From CAYUAI01 sp964442745 (GTDB taxonomy: Bacteria; Pseudomonadota; Gammaproteobacteria; S012-40), in assembly GCA_964442745.1 (NCBI GenBank), contig CAYUAI010000010.1:1-64000 (forward strand): 64,000 nucleotides of DNA. The letters run 5' to 3'. A program made the translations under genes and the position numbers. Shown in pieces: positions 27,001 through 35,766 of this stretch. Within the stretch, counting starts at the first letter, position 1. Every line of letters starts with the position of its first letter. The notes beneath the pieces are model-generated. The model worked only from the letters and a program-made list of their open reading frames with translations, had not been told where the DNA came from and did no database searches.

Positions 27001-27006
27001 TGTCAT

Positions 27007-27390
27007 CTTCCGTTTAACAGCGCTTGCTTAGGGCATCCATCATGGATGCTGATAGTTTATTGATGTTGGTTTATCTTTGGCTATTGGTATCAGTTATTAC
27101 CTAATATTTTAACCAAAATCCCACGCTTTTTCTACGACTCTGCCAACAGATATTTACCAAATGTTGTTTTATTACCAACAAAATTTGTGAATTAGTTCAT
27201 CTGAGTTTTTATCGGGGAAGTGGTTTAATGCCATGACACCAACACTTCTCATTGGGGTCGCCGGTTTCGTTTGGTTTCGTAATGGGATTAAAAATGAAAA
27301 ATCGTTTCATTGGACAGAGTGATAAGGAATGTGCGCCAGCAATGTTTATCACGTGCCCATTCCTTATCAGCGCCCGGAGCTAATGCTTAG
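27007..27390. other. Intergenic region between ribD and the broken activator
   Basis: About 380 bp with no gene. It contains a hairpin: TGATAAGGAATG at 27320-27331 pairs with CATTCCTTATCA at 27358-27369. It probably also carries the ribD promoter. I could not identify a riboswitch. Confidence 0.5.
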
Positions 27391-28116
27391 GTCAGACTGG
27401 AGATCGCAGAAAAATCGGCACCAACAAATTTATCGGTGTTGATTGATGGTGAGAGTGGTATGGGCAAAGAGTTAATGGCGAAAGTGCGCATGGCGGTACT
27501 ATATTTCTGGATGAAATTGGCGAGTTTCCATTATCCGGGCCAGTAAAATTTTTTCGGGTTTTACAGTCCAATGAAGTTCAGCGGGTCGGTTCCGATGAAT
27601 GTGTGCATATTGATACTCGGGTGGTGGCGGCGACCAATAGAGATTTATTTACCATGTGTCAAGAGAGAAGCTTTCGTGAAGATCTTTATTATCGATTGAG
27701 TGTGATACAGGTGAGTTTACCTGCCTTGCGTGAGCGGCGTGATGAAAATTGGTTTACTTTGTGAGTATTTTTGTGATGAAGCGGCGGAAGAATTGAATCG
27801 ATCACCGGTTCGCATGTCACCCAGACTCAAGGTTTTTTTAAAGGAATACGCTTATCCTGGCAATATTCGGGAGTTGCGAAATATTATTTATCGTTTATCT
27901 TGTTTAGCGCCGTCGATGGCGGATATCGAGCATTTGCCTGACAATATCCGACCGACGGGGACTGGATTTGAATTTCTAAAAAAAGCGAATTTATGGGAGA
28001 TTCCGCTGTGCGATATTAAAAAAATGGCCAGTGACGAGGCTGAGAAGCCGTTTTTAGAAGAAGGCTTGTCAATCGGCGGCAAGCCCGAGTCGTTGTCGTT
28101 GATATTCCCCGGATAA
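27391..28116 (+). pseudogene. Broken sigma54-dependent AAA+ transcriptional activator
   Basis: Fragments of a sigma54 activator in shifting frames. Frame 1 from 27391 gives SVLIDGESGMGKELMA, the Walker A region. After a deletion of about 60 codons, which removes the GAFTGA loop, frame 3 from 27492 gives GGTIFLDEIGEFPL (Walker B), VVAATNRDL and FREDLYYRLSVIQV, then LPALRER. A second frameshift near 27742 returns to frame 1 with LCEYFCDEAAEE, YPGNIRELRNIIY and HLPDNIRP. The C-terminal helix-turn-helix is missing; the last codons run antisense into the 3' end of rfbB. Loss of GAFTGA and of the DNA-binding domain means it cannot work as an activator. Confidence 0.85.
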
Positions 28117-29136
28117 TATAGTTTGCCACCAGGCGGTATTATCTAAATACCATTGCACCGTTTTTTTGAGGCCAGTGTCAAATGTTTCTTGCGGTGTCCA
28201 ACCGAGTTGTTTTTGAATTTTCTGGGCGTCAATGGCATAACGCTGGTCATGGCCTGGACGGTCTTGCACGTATTCGATGAATTGTGCATGAGGTTTGGCG
28301 ATGGGCGTTTCTATTAAGTCATCTAAGTGTTGGCAAATGAGTTTGACCACTTCAATATTGGTTTTTTCATTGTGGCCACCAATATTATAGGTTTCGCCAA
28401 CCTGTCCTTTTTCTAGCACTAGCCGCAAGGCGCGGGCGTGATCTTCCACATATAGCCAGTCGCGTATATTATTACCTTGTCCATAGACGGGCAATTTTTT
28501 TCCTTCCATGCCATTGAGTATCATCAGCGGGATGAGTTTTTCGGGAAATTGGTAGGGACCGTAGTTATTGGAGCAGTTGGTTATCAGCGTGGGAATGCCA
28601 AAGGTATGGTACCAGGCACGGACTAAATGGTCCGATGAGGCTTTGCTGGCTGAGTAGGGTGAATTCGGCGAGTACGGTGTGGTTTCTGTGAAATAGCCAT
28701 GGGCTGGCAAGGAGCCAAAAACTTCATCGGTGGAGATGTGGTGAAAGCGAAAAGCTTGCTGTCGTGTGTGATCCAGGGTGGACCAATATTGGCGGGTGGC
28801 TTCTAACAAGCTAAAGGTACCCATGATATTGGTTTGCATAAAATCCGCCGGACCTTCGATAGATCTGTCAACATGGGATTCGGCGGCAAGATGCATGATG
28901 GCACTGGGTTGATATTGCTTGAAGATGCCATGCATGTCTTGTTGGTGGCAGATATTTTTTTGCTGAAAAATATGGCGCTCATGATTTCTGGCGGCGCCGA
29001 GCGATGACACATTGCCAGCATAAGTTAAACAATCGATATTTACGATAATATGGTTTGTTTCTTCGATGAGCTGCCGGACAACGGCTGAGCCAATAAAACC
29101 GGCACCACCAGTGATTAATATTGTTTTTTGTTTCAT
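28069..29136 (-). CDS. rfbB: dTDP-glucose 4,6-dehydratase RfbB
   Basis: A 355-residue NAD-dependent short-chain dehydrogenase/reductase that makes dTDP-4-keto-6-deoxyglucose, a branch-point for rhamnose and deoxyamino sugars. GGAGFIGSAVV is the Rossmann motif; HLAAESHVDRSI, ISTDEVFG and YSASKASSDH hold the active-site Asp-Glu and Tyr-x-x-x-Lys; NNYGPYQFPEKLIP and RDWLYVEDH are diagnostic of RfbB. The ATG at 29136 begins MKQKTILITGG like other RfbB proteins; ATG 29148 is also open. No rfbA, rfbC or rfbD lies beside it, and its 3' end overlaps a disrupted activator gene, so it may have been separated from its operon by rearrangement. Confidence 0.93.
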   Translation of the reverse strand: MKQKTILITGGAGFIGSAVVRQLIEETNHIIVNIDCLTYAGNVSSLGAARNHERHIFQQKNICHQQDMHGIFKQYQPSAIMHLAAESHVDRSIEGPADFMQTNIMGTFSLLEATRQYWSTLDHTRQQAFRFHHISTDEVFGSLPAHGYFTETTPYSPNSPYSASKASSDHLVRAWYHTFGIPTLITNCSNNYGPYQFPEKLIPLMILNGMEGKKLPVYGQGNNIRDWLYVEDHARALRLVLEKGQVGETYNIGGHNEKTNIEVVKLICQHLDDLIETPIAKPHAQFIEYVQDRPGHDQRYAIDAQKIQKQLGWTPQETFDTGLKKTVQWYLDNTAWWQTILSGEYQRQRLGLAAD

Positions 29137-29190
29137 TGCATTAAGCATCAGATTGAAGAAGTCGGATGTACTAGGTTATTTACGGCAGTT

Positions 29191-29257
29191 TATGTAGGTC
29201 GTAGTGATCGAAAATTAAGCTAACTATTGATTTGATGTGCTGATGGCGACCTACATA
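29191..29257. repeat. Inverted repeat with 11-bp arms
   Basis: TATGTAGGTCG (29191-29201) is exactly complementary to CGACCTACATA (29247-29257) with 45 bp between. It lies between the anti-sigma gene and rfbB and could be a palindromic repeat unit or an mRNA fold at the end of the sigma operon. Confidence 0.4.
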
Positions 29258-29264
29258 CCTGGGG

Positions 29265-29507
29265 TTATTTTTGGTTTTGCCTATGTTGCTGCAGTAAGTT
29301 AGCTACTTGATTATCAATATCAGGGTGTGTTATTTCTGGTTCCTTCAAGTGTTTGACTGCATTGATGGTTGCCTGTAATTGTTTCATAAAACGGTGGCAA
29401 TGGACACACATCATTAGATGTATTTTTATGCGCATCCGCGTCATCAACGGTAGATCTTGGTCGAGGTATTGGCTCGATAATTTAGCAATGTCACGACAAC
29501 TTATCAT
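29265..29507 (-). CDS. Zinc-finger anti-sigma factor (zf-HC2)
   Basis: An 80-residue soluble protein. HLMMCVHC is the H-x3-C-x2-C zinc site of anti-sigma (ZAS) domains. There is no membrane segment after it, so this is the cytoplasmic type. It overlaps the upstream ECF sigma gene by four bases (ATGA), the usual arrangement for a sigma/anti-sigma pair. It probably binds and silences that sigma factor until a signal, often redox or metal stress acting on the zinc site, releases it. Confidence 0.87.
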   Translation of the reverse strand: MISCRDIAKLSSQYLDQDLPLMTRMRIKIHLMMCVHCHRFMKQLQATINAVKHLKEPEITHPDIDNQVANLLQQHRQNQK

Positions 29508-30106
29508 GATGTTTGACTCTCGTGTTGGTCAATCGCATTCCAGAGTTGTGTTCGGGCGCGATGTAATAGTACTCTACTATTAGATGCAGAAACCTCAAGA
29601 ATCTTACATATTTCTTCCATTTCCATGTCTTCAATTTCGCGTAAAATTAGCACAGATTGTTGCAGAGGCGGTAACTTATTGATTTCTTTTATTATTACTT
29701 CTTTCAATTGTTCGCTGCCTAAAATTTGATCGGGTGTTTCTCCGTGCCAGACGCTCGGGTGCATCTGCCACATGCCATTTTCAGTAAAGCGATCGGCAGG
29801 AATCGATAGTTGAGCGAGGTCTTCGGCACTGCCGACGGCAATATTACGAGATTCCTTGCGCAAGCGTGTTTTGGCACAGTTGCTAACAATGCGTAGTATC
29901 CAGGTTTTTAAACTCGATCGTTGTTGGAAGTTTGGCAATGCTTTAATCACAGATAACCAGGTTTCTTGCACCACTTCTTCAGCAATGGATGGGCCGACGA
30001 TTGCTCGGGCAACTTTTAGCATAATACTTTGATAGGATTTAACCAGGTGCCGAAACGCGGCTTCATCACCGGCGAGTAATTTGGTTACTAATATGTCATC
30101 TTTCAT
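29504..30106 (-). CDS. ECF-type RNA polymerase sigma factor
   Basis: A 200-residue sigma70-family protein. Region 2 (FRHLVKSYQSIMLKVARAI, EEVVQETWLSVIKALPNFQ and SSLKTWILRIVSNCAKTRL) and region 4 (LPPLQQSVLILREIEDMEME, EICKILEVSASNSRVLLHRA) are complete. It is coupled to the zf-HC2 anti-sigma gene and transcribed divergently from the arsS operon across a 512-bp gap, so control of the arsenosugar genes is a reasonable guess. I did not find a matching promoter pair in that gap. Confidence 0.92.
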   Translation of the reverse strand: MKDDILVTKLLAGDEAAFRHLVKSYQSIMLKVARAIVGPSIAEEVVQETWLSVIKALPNFQQRSSLKTWILRIVSNCAKTRLRKESRNIAVGSAEDLAQLSIPADRFTENGMWQMHPSVWHGETPDQILGSEQLKEVIIKEINKLPPLQQSVLILREIEDMEMEEICKILEVSASNSRVLLHRARTQLWNAIDQHESQTS

Positions 30107-30618
30107 GTTGGATTTTTCATCCGGTTGAGTAGTCTCTTGTGTTTCTCATTTTATCCCCCGAGTTGTCGTTAATTACGGTGGTAAAAGCAGCACTGTAACA
30201 TTTTTTTTTTCATGATGTCTAGAAAGCAAAGGAAGCGGCCTTGTTGTTTGCTTGTACTGCGCATGACCTGGATAATGTACATGATTTGTGGCTTGTCGCA
30301 AGTAAAAATCTTTGCCCGTTCAAGGGTGACGTGAGAATTTTGTGATCGCTGTACTCATTGGGTAATTTTTTTCTATACCGATAGCCAATTATTTTTAGAT
30401 AAGTTGACGGGGGGCCGGTTAAAATAGTGTCGGCGATGGGTATATTTACTGCAATGAGTCACTCGATCGTTTGGGTCAATGATGAGCGGGTTTTGGTAGT
30501 AGGCCGTGAGTGTCACATACGGTGCTGATAAGGTGAAAGGCTAAATGAACACCTTTAAAATTGGCGATTGCCATCGCTTGGTATCTGACAATATAGAAGT
30601 CGGTTTAGGAGATAGAAT
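30107..30618. other. Divergent regulatory region, ECF sigma / arsS
   Basis: 512 bp between divergent operons. A 12-base A/T-rich tract and several GC-rich patches are visible, but no convincing -35/-10 pair or operator. A short frame from ATG 30545 runs into the arsS start region and may be a leader or chance. Confidence 0.45.
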
Positions 30619-31581
30619 ATGCGTGCCACTTTACCTTTATTAGAGGTTTCGGATTTTCCGGAGCTGCGTCGAGATACTTTGACAACGTTGCAAGTTAACT
30701 TGGGGTATCGATGTAATCAGCAATGTGTGCACTGTCATGTCAGTGCGGGTCCTAAGCGCAAAGAGAATATGACCTTAGAAACGGTGCAGCAAATTATCGA
30801 ATTTATGCGCCAATCAAGTGTGACAAGCATCGACTTAACCGGTGGGGCACCGGAGCTTAATCCCCACTTCCGTGATTTGGTTGATGCCGCCGTCGCAAGC
30901 GATATCAATGTGATGGACCGCTGTAATATTACCGTGCTGGAAGAGCCGGGCCAGGAAAGCTTGGCAAATTACTTAGCGGATCGCAAAGTAGAAATTACCG
31001 CCTCACTACCTTGTTATATGGAAGACAATGTTGATCAGCAGCGAGGAAAGGGGGTTTTTCAAAGTAGTATTCGTGGTTTACAAGCATTAAATGCGTTGGG
31101 TTATGGTCAGCCAAATAGTGGTTTACGACTCAATTTGGTTTATAATCCGCAAGGTTGGGTTTTGCCTCCGGCTCAAGCTGAGCTTGAAGCTGACTATAAA
31201 AAACATTTACAACAACACTTTGGTATTGTGTTTAACCAGTTGTATACCATCACCAATATGCCCATCCAGCGCTTTGGAAGCATGTTGGTCTCCAAGGGGA
31301 AATTCCATCATTACATGTCATTACTCAAAACATCGTATGCAAAGGTTAATTTGCCGACGGTTATGTGTCGTCGCTTAATCAGTGTAGATTGGCAGGGTTA
31401 TGTCTATGATTGCGATTTTAATCAAATGCTAGATTTGCCACTGAGAATGGAAAATCGGCCTAAAGCACATATCAATGACTTGCTAAAATATGATTTAAAT
31501 GGCAATCCCATTGTGGTGGCAGATCATTGTTACGGATGTACGGCGGGCAGTGGCAGTAGTTGTGGTGGCGCATTATCATAA
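30619..31581 (+). CDS. arsS: Arsenosugar biosynthesis radical SAM protein ArsS
   Basis: A 320-residue radical SAM enzyme. The cluster motif is CNQQCVHCH (C-x3-C-x2-C) near residue 33; LTGGAPELN follows as the SAM-binding GGE-like element. The C-terminus has MCRRLISVDWQGYVYDCDFN, and CYGCTAGSGSSCGGAL at the end, which is typical of ArsS. In the known pathway ArsS transfers a 5'-deoxyadenosyl group to methylated arsenic to start arsenosugar formation. The ATG has AGGAGA 7 nt upstream. It is followed by a methyltransferase gene and then a TIGR04282 glycosyltransferase gene, the expected partners. Confidence 0.92.
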   Translation: MRATLPLLEVSDFPELRRDTLTTLQVNLGYRCNQQCVHCHVSAGPKRKENMTLETVQQIIEFMRQSSVTSIDLTGGAPELNPHFRDLVDAAVASDINVMDRCNITVLEEPGQESLANYLADRKVEITASLPCYMEDNVDQQRGKGVFQSSIRGLQALNALGYGQPNSGLRLNLVYNPQGWVLPPAQAELEADYKKHLQQHFGIVFNQLYTITNMPIQRFGSMLVSKGKFHHYMSLLKTSYAKVNLPTVMCRRLISVDWQGYVYDCDFNQMLDLPLRMENRPKAHINDLLKYDLNGNPIVVADHCYGCTAGSGSSCGGALS

Positions 31582-31653
31582 AAATTCTGATGGTATATCG
31601 GTAGCGAATGATTTGGATCAATAAAATAATAGAGTAATTACGAGGAGTCAAGC

Positions 31654-32778
31654 GTGGATTTAAATGCGAGTGTATTAGATCGCTATTCTGGCGGTGCCAA
31701 AGAGCGTCAAGAATTATTATGTTGCCCTGTTGGCTATGATAGCGAGGCGTTAGCCCTGCTTCCCCAAGAAATTATCGATAAAGACTATGGCTGTGGTGAT
31801 CCATCACGTTATGTGCGTCCAGGCGATACGGTGCTTGATCTTGGTAGTGGCGGTGGTAAAATTTGTTATATGGCCGCGAGTATTGTGGGTCAAGAAGGTA
31901 AGGTGATTGGCGTTGATATGAATGATGACATGTTAATGCTTGCAAGAAAATATCAACAAGAAATGGCGGATAAGTTAGGGAGCGATCGTGTCGCGTTTGT
32001 AAAAGGGTATATTCAGGATTTGGCGCTGGATGTGACGGCCATGGAACAAAGGCTTGCCGATCATCCCGTTAAAAATGCAAAAGATTATTCGGCATTAGGT
32101 GACTATCAAGCGCGTCAACGACAAAACAATCCTCTCATTAAAGACAATTCGATTGATTTAGTGATTTCCAACTGTGTACTTAATCTGGTGAGCGATTCGG
32201 AAAAAACTCAGCTTGTCCACGAAATATTTCGTGTCTTAAAGCCCGGTGGTCGAGTGGCAATTTCTGATATCGTGAGCGATGAGTTTGTCCCCGATACACT
32301 TAAAAATGATCCAGAACTATGGAGTGGCTGTATTTCTGGCGCGTTTCAAGAGCATGAGTTGATGGAGGCCTTTGTTGACGCGGGATTTGTTGCCGTGTGT
32401 TTTGATAAATGGGAGGAAACGCCTTGGCAAGTGGTTGAGGGGCTCGAATTTCGTTCGGTGACTTTGACGGCGGTGAAGGGTGAAGGTAATGATTGTATTG
32501 ATCGAGGTCATGCGGTTATTTACAAAGGTCCTTACGCTAATGTCCATGACGAAGAAGGCCACATTTTTCCGCGAGGCGAACGAATTGCGGTATGTGAAAG
32601 AACCTTTGGTATGTTAACGCAAGGCCCTTATAAAGATGATTTTATTGGTATTGCGCCCGCCACTTTGTGGGAACCCAGACACTGGTGTGCGCCAGCGGGC
32701 ACGTTGCGACCGGCCTCTCAAACAAAGGGGGCTAGCTATCAAATATCCGATGAATCATCTGTCGGCACTTGTTGCTAA
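31654..32778 (+). CDS. ArsM-like SAM methyltransferase of the arsenosugar cluster
   Basis: A 374-residue methyltransferase. LDLGSGGGKICY is the SAM-binding motif I, and GGRVAISDIV and SNCVLNLV are later class I motifs. Cysteines that could bind arsenic(III) include the pair of ELLCCPVGYD, CGDPS, SNCVLNL and SGCISG. The C-terminal extension ends SSVGTCC. It lies 72 bp after arsS, as in other arsenosugar clusters where this enzyme supplies methylated arsenic. The strong ribosome-binding site is ACGAGGAGT. The specific arsenic reaction is inferred from context and motif. Confidence 0.85.
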   Translation: MDLNASVLDRYSGGAKERQELLCCPVGYDSEALALLPQEIIDKDYGCGDPSRYVRPGDTVLDLGSGGGKICYMAASIVGQEGKVIGVDMNDDMLMLARKYQQEMADKLGSDRVAFVKGYIQDLALDVTAMEQRLADHPVKNAKDYSALGDYQARQRQNNPLIKDNSIDLVISNCVLNLVSDSEKTQLVHEIFRVLKPGGRVAISDIVSDEFVPDTLKNDPELWSGCISGAFQEHELMEAFVDAGFVAVCFDKWEETPWQVVEGLEFRSVTLTAVKGEGNDCIDRGHAVIYKGPYANVHDEEGHIFPRGERIAVCERTFGMLTQGPYKDDFIGIAPATLWEPRHWCAPAGTLRPASQTKGASYQISDESSVGTCC

Positions 32779-33196
32779 GGAATGGGCATGTAATAACTTT
32801 CTTGTTTAGCGCTTGGCTTTGTCTCGATAATTGCTCCATGCGTTATTCTACCTCCTAACTCCCTTTAGTCATCCTGAATGGCCTAAAGCACCTACGGGTC
32901 GTCAATCCGGTCGATCCAATCTTACCTAAATCTGGGCGCGAAAATGGTAGTTGATGGTCGTGCTGAATATACACGAATTTGATTGGACATTGAATGAGAA
33001 TCTTTATTTGGTTTAGAAGCTGTTTGGTTAAAAAATATTGAGCGAAAAGTCATCAAAATGAGACAATTTTTTCGATCGTTTGAGAAGAATAGCCGTGCTA
33101 TTTGCCGAAAAGGATCAGGATAAGCGGTCATTTTGATGGTTTTTCAGCCGCTTCATTTTTTAACCAAGCCGCTTCTTAGGAAGATAATGACGAGCA
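32779..33196. other. Spacer within the arsenosugar gene set
   Basis: 418 bp with no gene, holding the inverted-repeat element 33015-33176. The glycosyltransferase gene downstream may therefore depend on its own promoter. Confidence 0.5.
33015..33176. repeat. Long imperfect inverted repeat, MITE-like
   Basis: Arms of about 48 bp at 33015-33062 and 33127-33176 are imperfect complements, sharing TTGGTTAAAAAAT and CATCAAAATGA with their complements. The loop is about 64 bp. No protein is encoded. This could be a small non-autonomous element or a strong transcript fold. Confidence 0.55.
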
Positions 33197-33826
33197 ATGA
33201 ATAGCCAGTTAGGCAGAAGTGAAAATTTACTGATGATATTTACCAAGGCCCCCGCGCTTGGGAAAGTGAAAACCCGGTTGATTTCTGAGTTGGGTGCTGA
33301 AAAAGCGAGGGCGGTTCATGTTGATTTAGTCATGCATACCTTAGCGCGTATGGTCAGTAACGAATGGACGACGCAATTATGGTGTAGTCCAGATTGTCAT
33401 AGTGATTTTTTTAAGCAAATGCAACAACATTTCAATGTTGTCTTGAAGCCACAGATGGGAGAAGACCTGGGACAACGGATGTATCAGGCATTTAGTGATG
33501 CACTTCGCCAATATAAGTGTGTCATTGTGATTGGCACGGATTGCCCGGTATTGGAGGCCAGTCATATCCGGCAATCTTTTGCAAAAATACGGACAAATAC
33601 TGCCGTTGTTATCCCAGCCACGGATGGAGGTTATGTATTACTAGGTTTAAACAGGGTTGAGAGGGGGTTATTTTCCGATATTCAGTGGGGGACTGACCAG
33701 GTGATGGAAGTGACTCGTGCTCATTTTATCCGATTGGGCTGGCCATGCTTTGAATACCCGTCATTATGGGATGTGGATTGGCCAGAAGATTATCGACGGG
33801 CTCGGCAGTATTTATTGCTGGAATAA
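33197..33826 (+). CDS. TIGR04282-type arsenosugar biosynthesis glycosyltransferase
   Basis: A 209-residue GT-A-fold protein. It opens with LLMIFTKAPALGKVKTRL, the family hallmark, and has VIGTDCPVL with the metal-binding Asp, TDGGYVLLGL and LWDVDWPEDY. This family accompanies ArsS and is thought to act in later steps of arsenosugar assembly; family members are also related to nucleotidyltransferases, so the exact reaction is uncertain. It is convergent with flgN, with only 7 bp between the stop codons. Confidence 0.88.
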   Translation: MNSQLGRSENLLMIFTKAPALGKVKTRLISELGAEKARAVHVDLVMHTLARMVSNEWTTQLWCSPDCHSDFFKQMQQHFNVVLKPQMGEDLGQRMYQAFSDALRQYKCVIVIGTDCPVLEASHIRQSFAKIRTNTAVVIPATDGGYVLLGLNRVERGLFSDIQWGTDQVMEVTRAHFIRLGWPCFEYPSLWDVDWPEDYRRARQYLLLE

Positions 33827-33833
33827 CATTTAG

Positions 33834-34319
33834 TTATACGGTCGCGATGGAATGGCCGCCGTAGTTGTTTGATAACTTTTGACCTTTCGGCCCATAGGTA
33901 TTGCTATGTGATTTGCCTTGCAGGATATCTAAGGCTTGTCGTGTGGCGTGTTGGCGTAACACGATGACGGTGCCATTAACGGTATTAAGTCGTTGACATG
34001 CTTTGGTATGTTTGCATAGTGCATTCCAGTTCATCAGCAGACCGAATGTCTCACTCGGGTCGAGCTTTGCGAGGAAAAGGCGAATATTTTGTTCCGAAAT
34101 GTCAACCTGAGAAGCGGCTAATAATTGTTGCCAATTCTTATTCAACTTGTCTAGGTCGTCGATCACTTTTTGCTTTTTTTGGATGATCTCATCCAGCCCA
34201 AGTGATTTGGCGGTATTTAATGTGGCATATTCACGTTCCATCAAGTTTTTTAATGCAACGGTCATTGTCAGCTGTTTATCAAGCAGTGGTTTTAGCGTTT
34301 TTACAAATTTGTCATTCAT
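33834..34319 (-). CDS. flgN: Flagellar export chaperone FlgN
   Basis: A 161-residue helical protein with the FlgN pattern: a long N-terminal helix (LLDKQLTMTVALKNLMEREY), KQKVIDDLDKLNKNWQ in the middle and a C-terminal helix ending in a disordered GPKGQKLSNNYG tail. FlgN guards the hook-associated proteins FlgK and FlgL before export. It overlaps the flgM stop by four bases (ATGA). Position after flgM is the main support, since FlgN sequences are poorly conserved. Confidence 0.85.
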   Translation of the reverse strand: MNDKFVKTLKPLLDKQLTMTVALKNLMEREYATLNTAKSLGLDEIIQKKQKVIDDLDKLNKNWQQLLAASQVDISEQNIRLFLAKLDPSETFGLLMNWNALCKHTKACQRLNTVNGTVIVLRQHATRQALDILQGKSHSNTYGPKGQKLSNNYGGHSIATV

Positions 34320-34642
34320 GTGGAAAGTTTAGCACGAATCATGCCTTCTATTTCAATAAGTTTGTCTGCGACTTTTTCTGGATCGACGGTGAAGGTGCCT
34401 TGAGCGATTTGTGCTTTTATTGCATTGACTTTTTCCATATTCACCACCGGTTCTGCCGCGAGTTTAGCTTCAATTTGCTGTAATTGTGTTGCCGTATTTG
34501 TGATGTTGATCGTATCACTGGTAGGAAGCTTCGCTCGCGATACTTCATCGGTCTTTTTGATGGGGGTAGTATGACTTATTTTTACATTTTCCGTGGCTAT
34601 CGCACGATTGGCGTGAGATGAGCCTGAAATTTCGTTGGCCAT
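34316..34642 (-). CDS. flgM: Anti-sigma28 factor FlgM
   Basis: 108 residues. The C-terminal FlgM domain is clear: VNMEKVNAIKAQIAQGTFTV then DPEKVADKLIE. The N-terminal half is disordered, as usual for FlgM. It binds FliA (sigma28) and is exported once the hook is complete, which releases late flagellar genes. The ATG at 34642 (MANEISG) is chosen because AGAGGA lies 8 nt upstream; the frame is open much further, but only into non-coding sequence. A sigma28-type promoter sits 39 bp upstream. Confidence 0.92.
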   Translation of the reverse strand: MANEISGSSHANRAIATENVKISHTTPIKKTDEVSRAKLPTSDTINITNTATQLQQIEAKLAAEPVVNMEKVNAIKAQIAQGTFTVDPEKVADKLIEIEGMIRAKLST

Positions 34643-34680
34643 AAATAAAATCCTCTTTAAAGATATTCGACCTAGAACCA

Positions 34681-34707
34681 TTGTCGACACGCAATTTAAA
34701 ATCTTTA
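34681..34707 (-). promoter_or_regulatory. Putative sigma28 (FliA) promoter of flgMN
   Basis: On the minus strand TAAAGATT, 11 bp, GTCGACAA. The consensus is TAAAGTTT-N11-GCCGATAA, so 7 of 8 and 6 of 8 positions match at the exact spacing. Confidence 0.75.
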
Positions 34708-34875
34708 GATTTTTTTTTGTGACAAGGTGCTCACTATTGGATGTTGGTGCTAAGAAGAATTTATAGCCTAAAATAGGGGGAGGATGCAACTGAAATATAA
34801 ATATTACAGCGATTCAGGTTTAGGGGAGGAGGTGGGTAACGTTATGGTTTGTTGTTATAACATATTGTATTTTAA

Positions 34876-35613
34876 TCAAATACGAACGGCGACTTGGCCG
34901 ATTTGTATAATAACAGCTTGAATTGTTTTTTTTGACGATAAATTTTTGACGCGAATGACTTGTCCCTTAATACCGTTAGCTAAAGCCTTACCGACCATCC
35001 GAACTTCCAGGCCGCCTAATAGTGCGATGATGTGTACGGTTTCTCCTTTTTTAACTAAATAAGCCGGCTTCAACATGCTGGGTGTTAATACACTGTTAGC
35101 CCGTATCGGGCGCAGCGTGATGAGCCCTTCGATTTCTTCGATGCTTTGATAGTAGCCGCGACGGTAACGACTGAGCTCTTTTTTCACGAGATGTATATGG
35201 TTTGGTGTTAGCTGAGTGTGACGAGTTAAGGGTCGACTTGTGACAACCACATTCCCATATTTTTTAACGATAACTGGGATGTAAAGGTTCCATGGTTTGG
35301 GTTTATGGCATTTTACACCGACGGATGTGCGTCGTTGGATGGATTGATTGGTTGGCAGATAGAGTGTCAATGGAGTTTCGCAGGCGGCGAGCTTAAGTCG
35401 ATGGTCTAATTTGTTAACGGTGATTTCTATATGATTTTTTTTAGGGTTATCCAGTTGTTTTAAAACAAAGGAATGGACAGCGCTTTCAATTTCTTCGAGT
35501 GATTGAATTGTCTGTTGAGCCATACTTACATAAGGCAAGATCATCATGAAGCAGAGCATTGGTATTTGTAAAACCAATAAGCCCTTTTTTATGAATGGGT
35601 AAGGGGTGGGCAA
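34876..35613 (-). CDS. flgA: Flagellar basal body P-ring formation protein FlgA
   Basis: A 245-residue periplasmic chaperone for the P-ring protein FlgI. A signal peptide (about 1-32, ending VSMAQQ) is followed by the FlgA N-terminal domain (HRLKLAACETPLTLYLPT) and the SAF domain (VVTSRPLTRHTQLTPNHI, RPIRANSVLTPSML, PAYLVKKGETV). The C-terminus NLSSKKTIQAVI matches the family. It is transcribed away from cheV-cheR and has a sigma54-like promoter upstream. Confidence 0.93.
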   Translation of the reverse strand: MPTPYPFIKKGLLVLQIPMLCFMMILPYVSMAQQTIQSLEEIESAVHSFVLKQLDNPKKNHIEITVNKLDHRLKLAACETPLTLYLPTNQSIQRRTSVGVKCHKPKPWNLYIPVIVKKYGNVVVTSRPLTRHTQLTPNHIHLVKKELSRYRRGYYQSIEEIEGLITLRPIRANSVLTPSMLKPAYLVKKGETVHIIALLGGLEVRMVGKALANGIKGQVIRVKNLSSKKTIQAVIIQIGQVAVRI

Positions 35614-35651
35614 GCTATTGTCCTTTTTTAAAAGCGATGGCTATTATGAAC

Positions 35652-35667
35652 AGCAAACATTGGACCG
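35652..35667 (-). promoter_or_regulatory. Possible sigma54 promoter of flgA
   Basis: On the minus strand CGGTCCAATGTTTGCT. The GG and GC elements are 10 bp apart as required and TTGCT is consensus, but the TGGCAC half is imperfect. It lies about 40 bp upstream of the flgA start. Confidence 0.45.
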
Positions 35668-35766
35668 GTTTTTTTAAGCTGTTCGCTAAGCATGAATATT
35701 TTGTTAGGATTACTCAGCAAGGTGTCGATAGTAAAGCATTCGTTAAGTGACATTGGATTTTCTATC

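Noticed and set aside
29870..29890. TGGCACAGTTGCT, resembling a sigma54 promoter
   Set aside because: Spacing between the GG and GC elements is three bases too short, and it lies inside the ECF sigma coding region.
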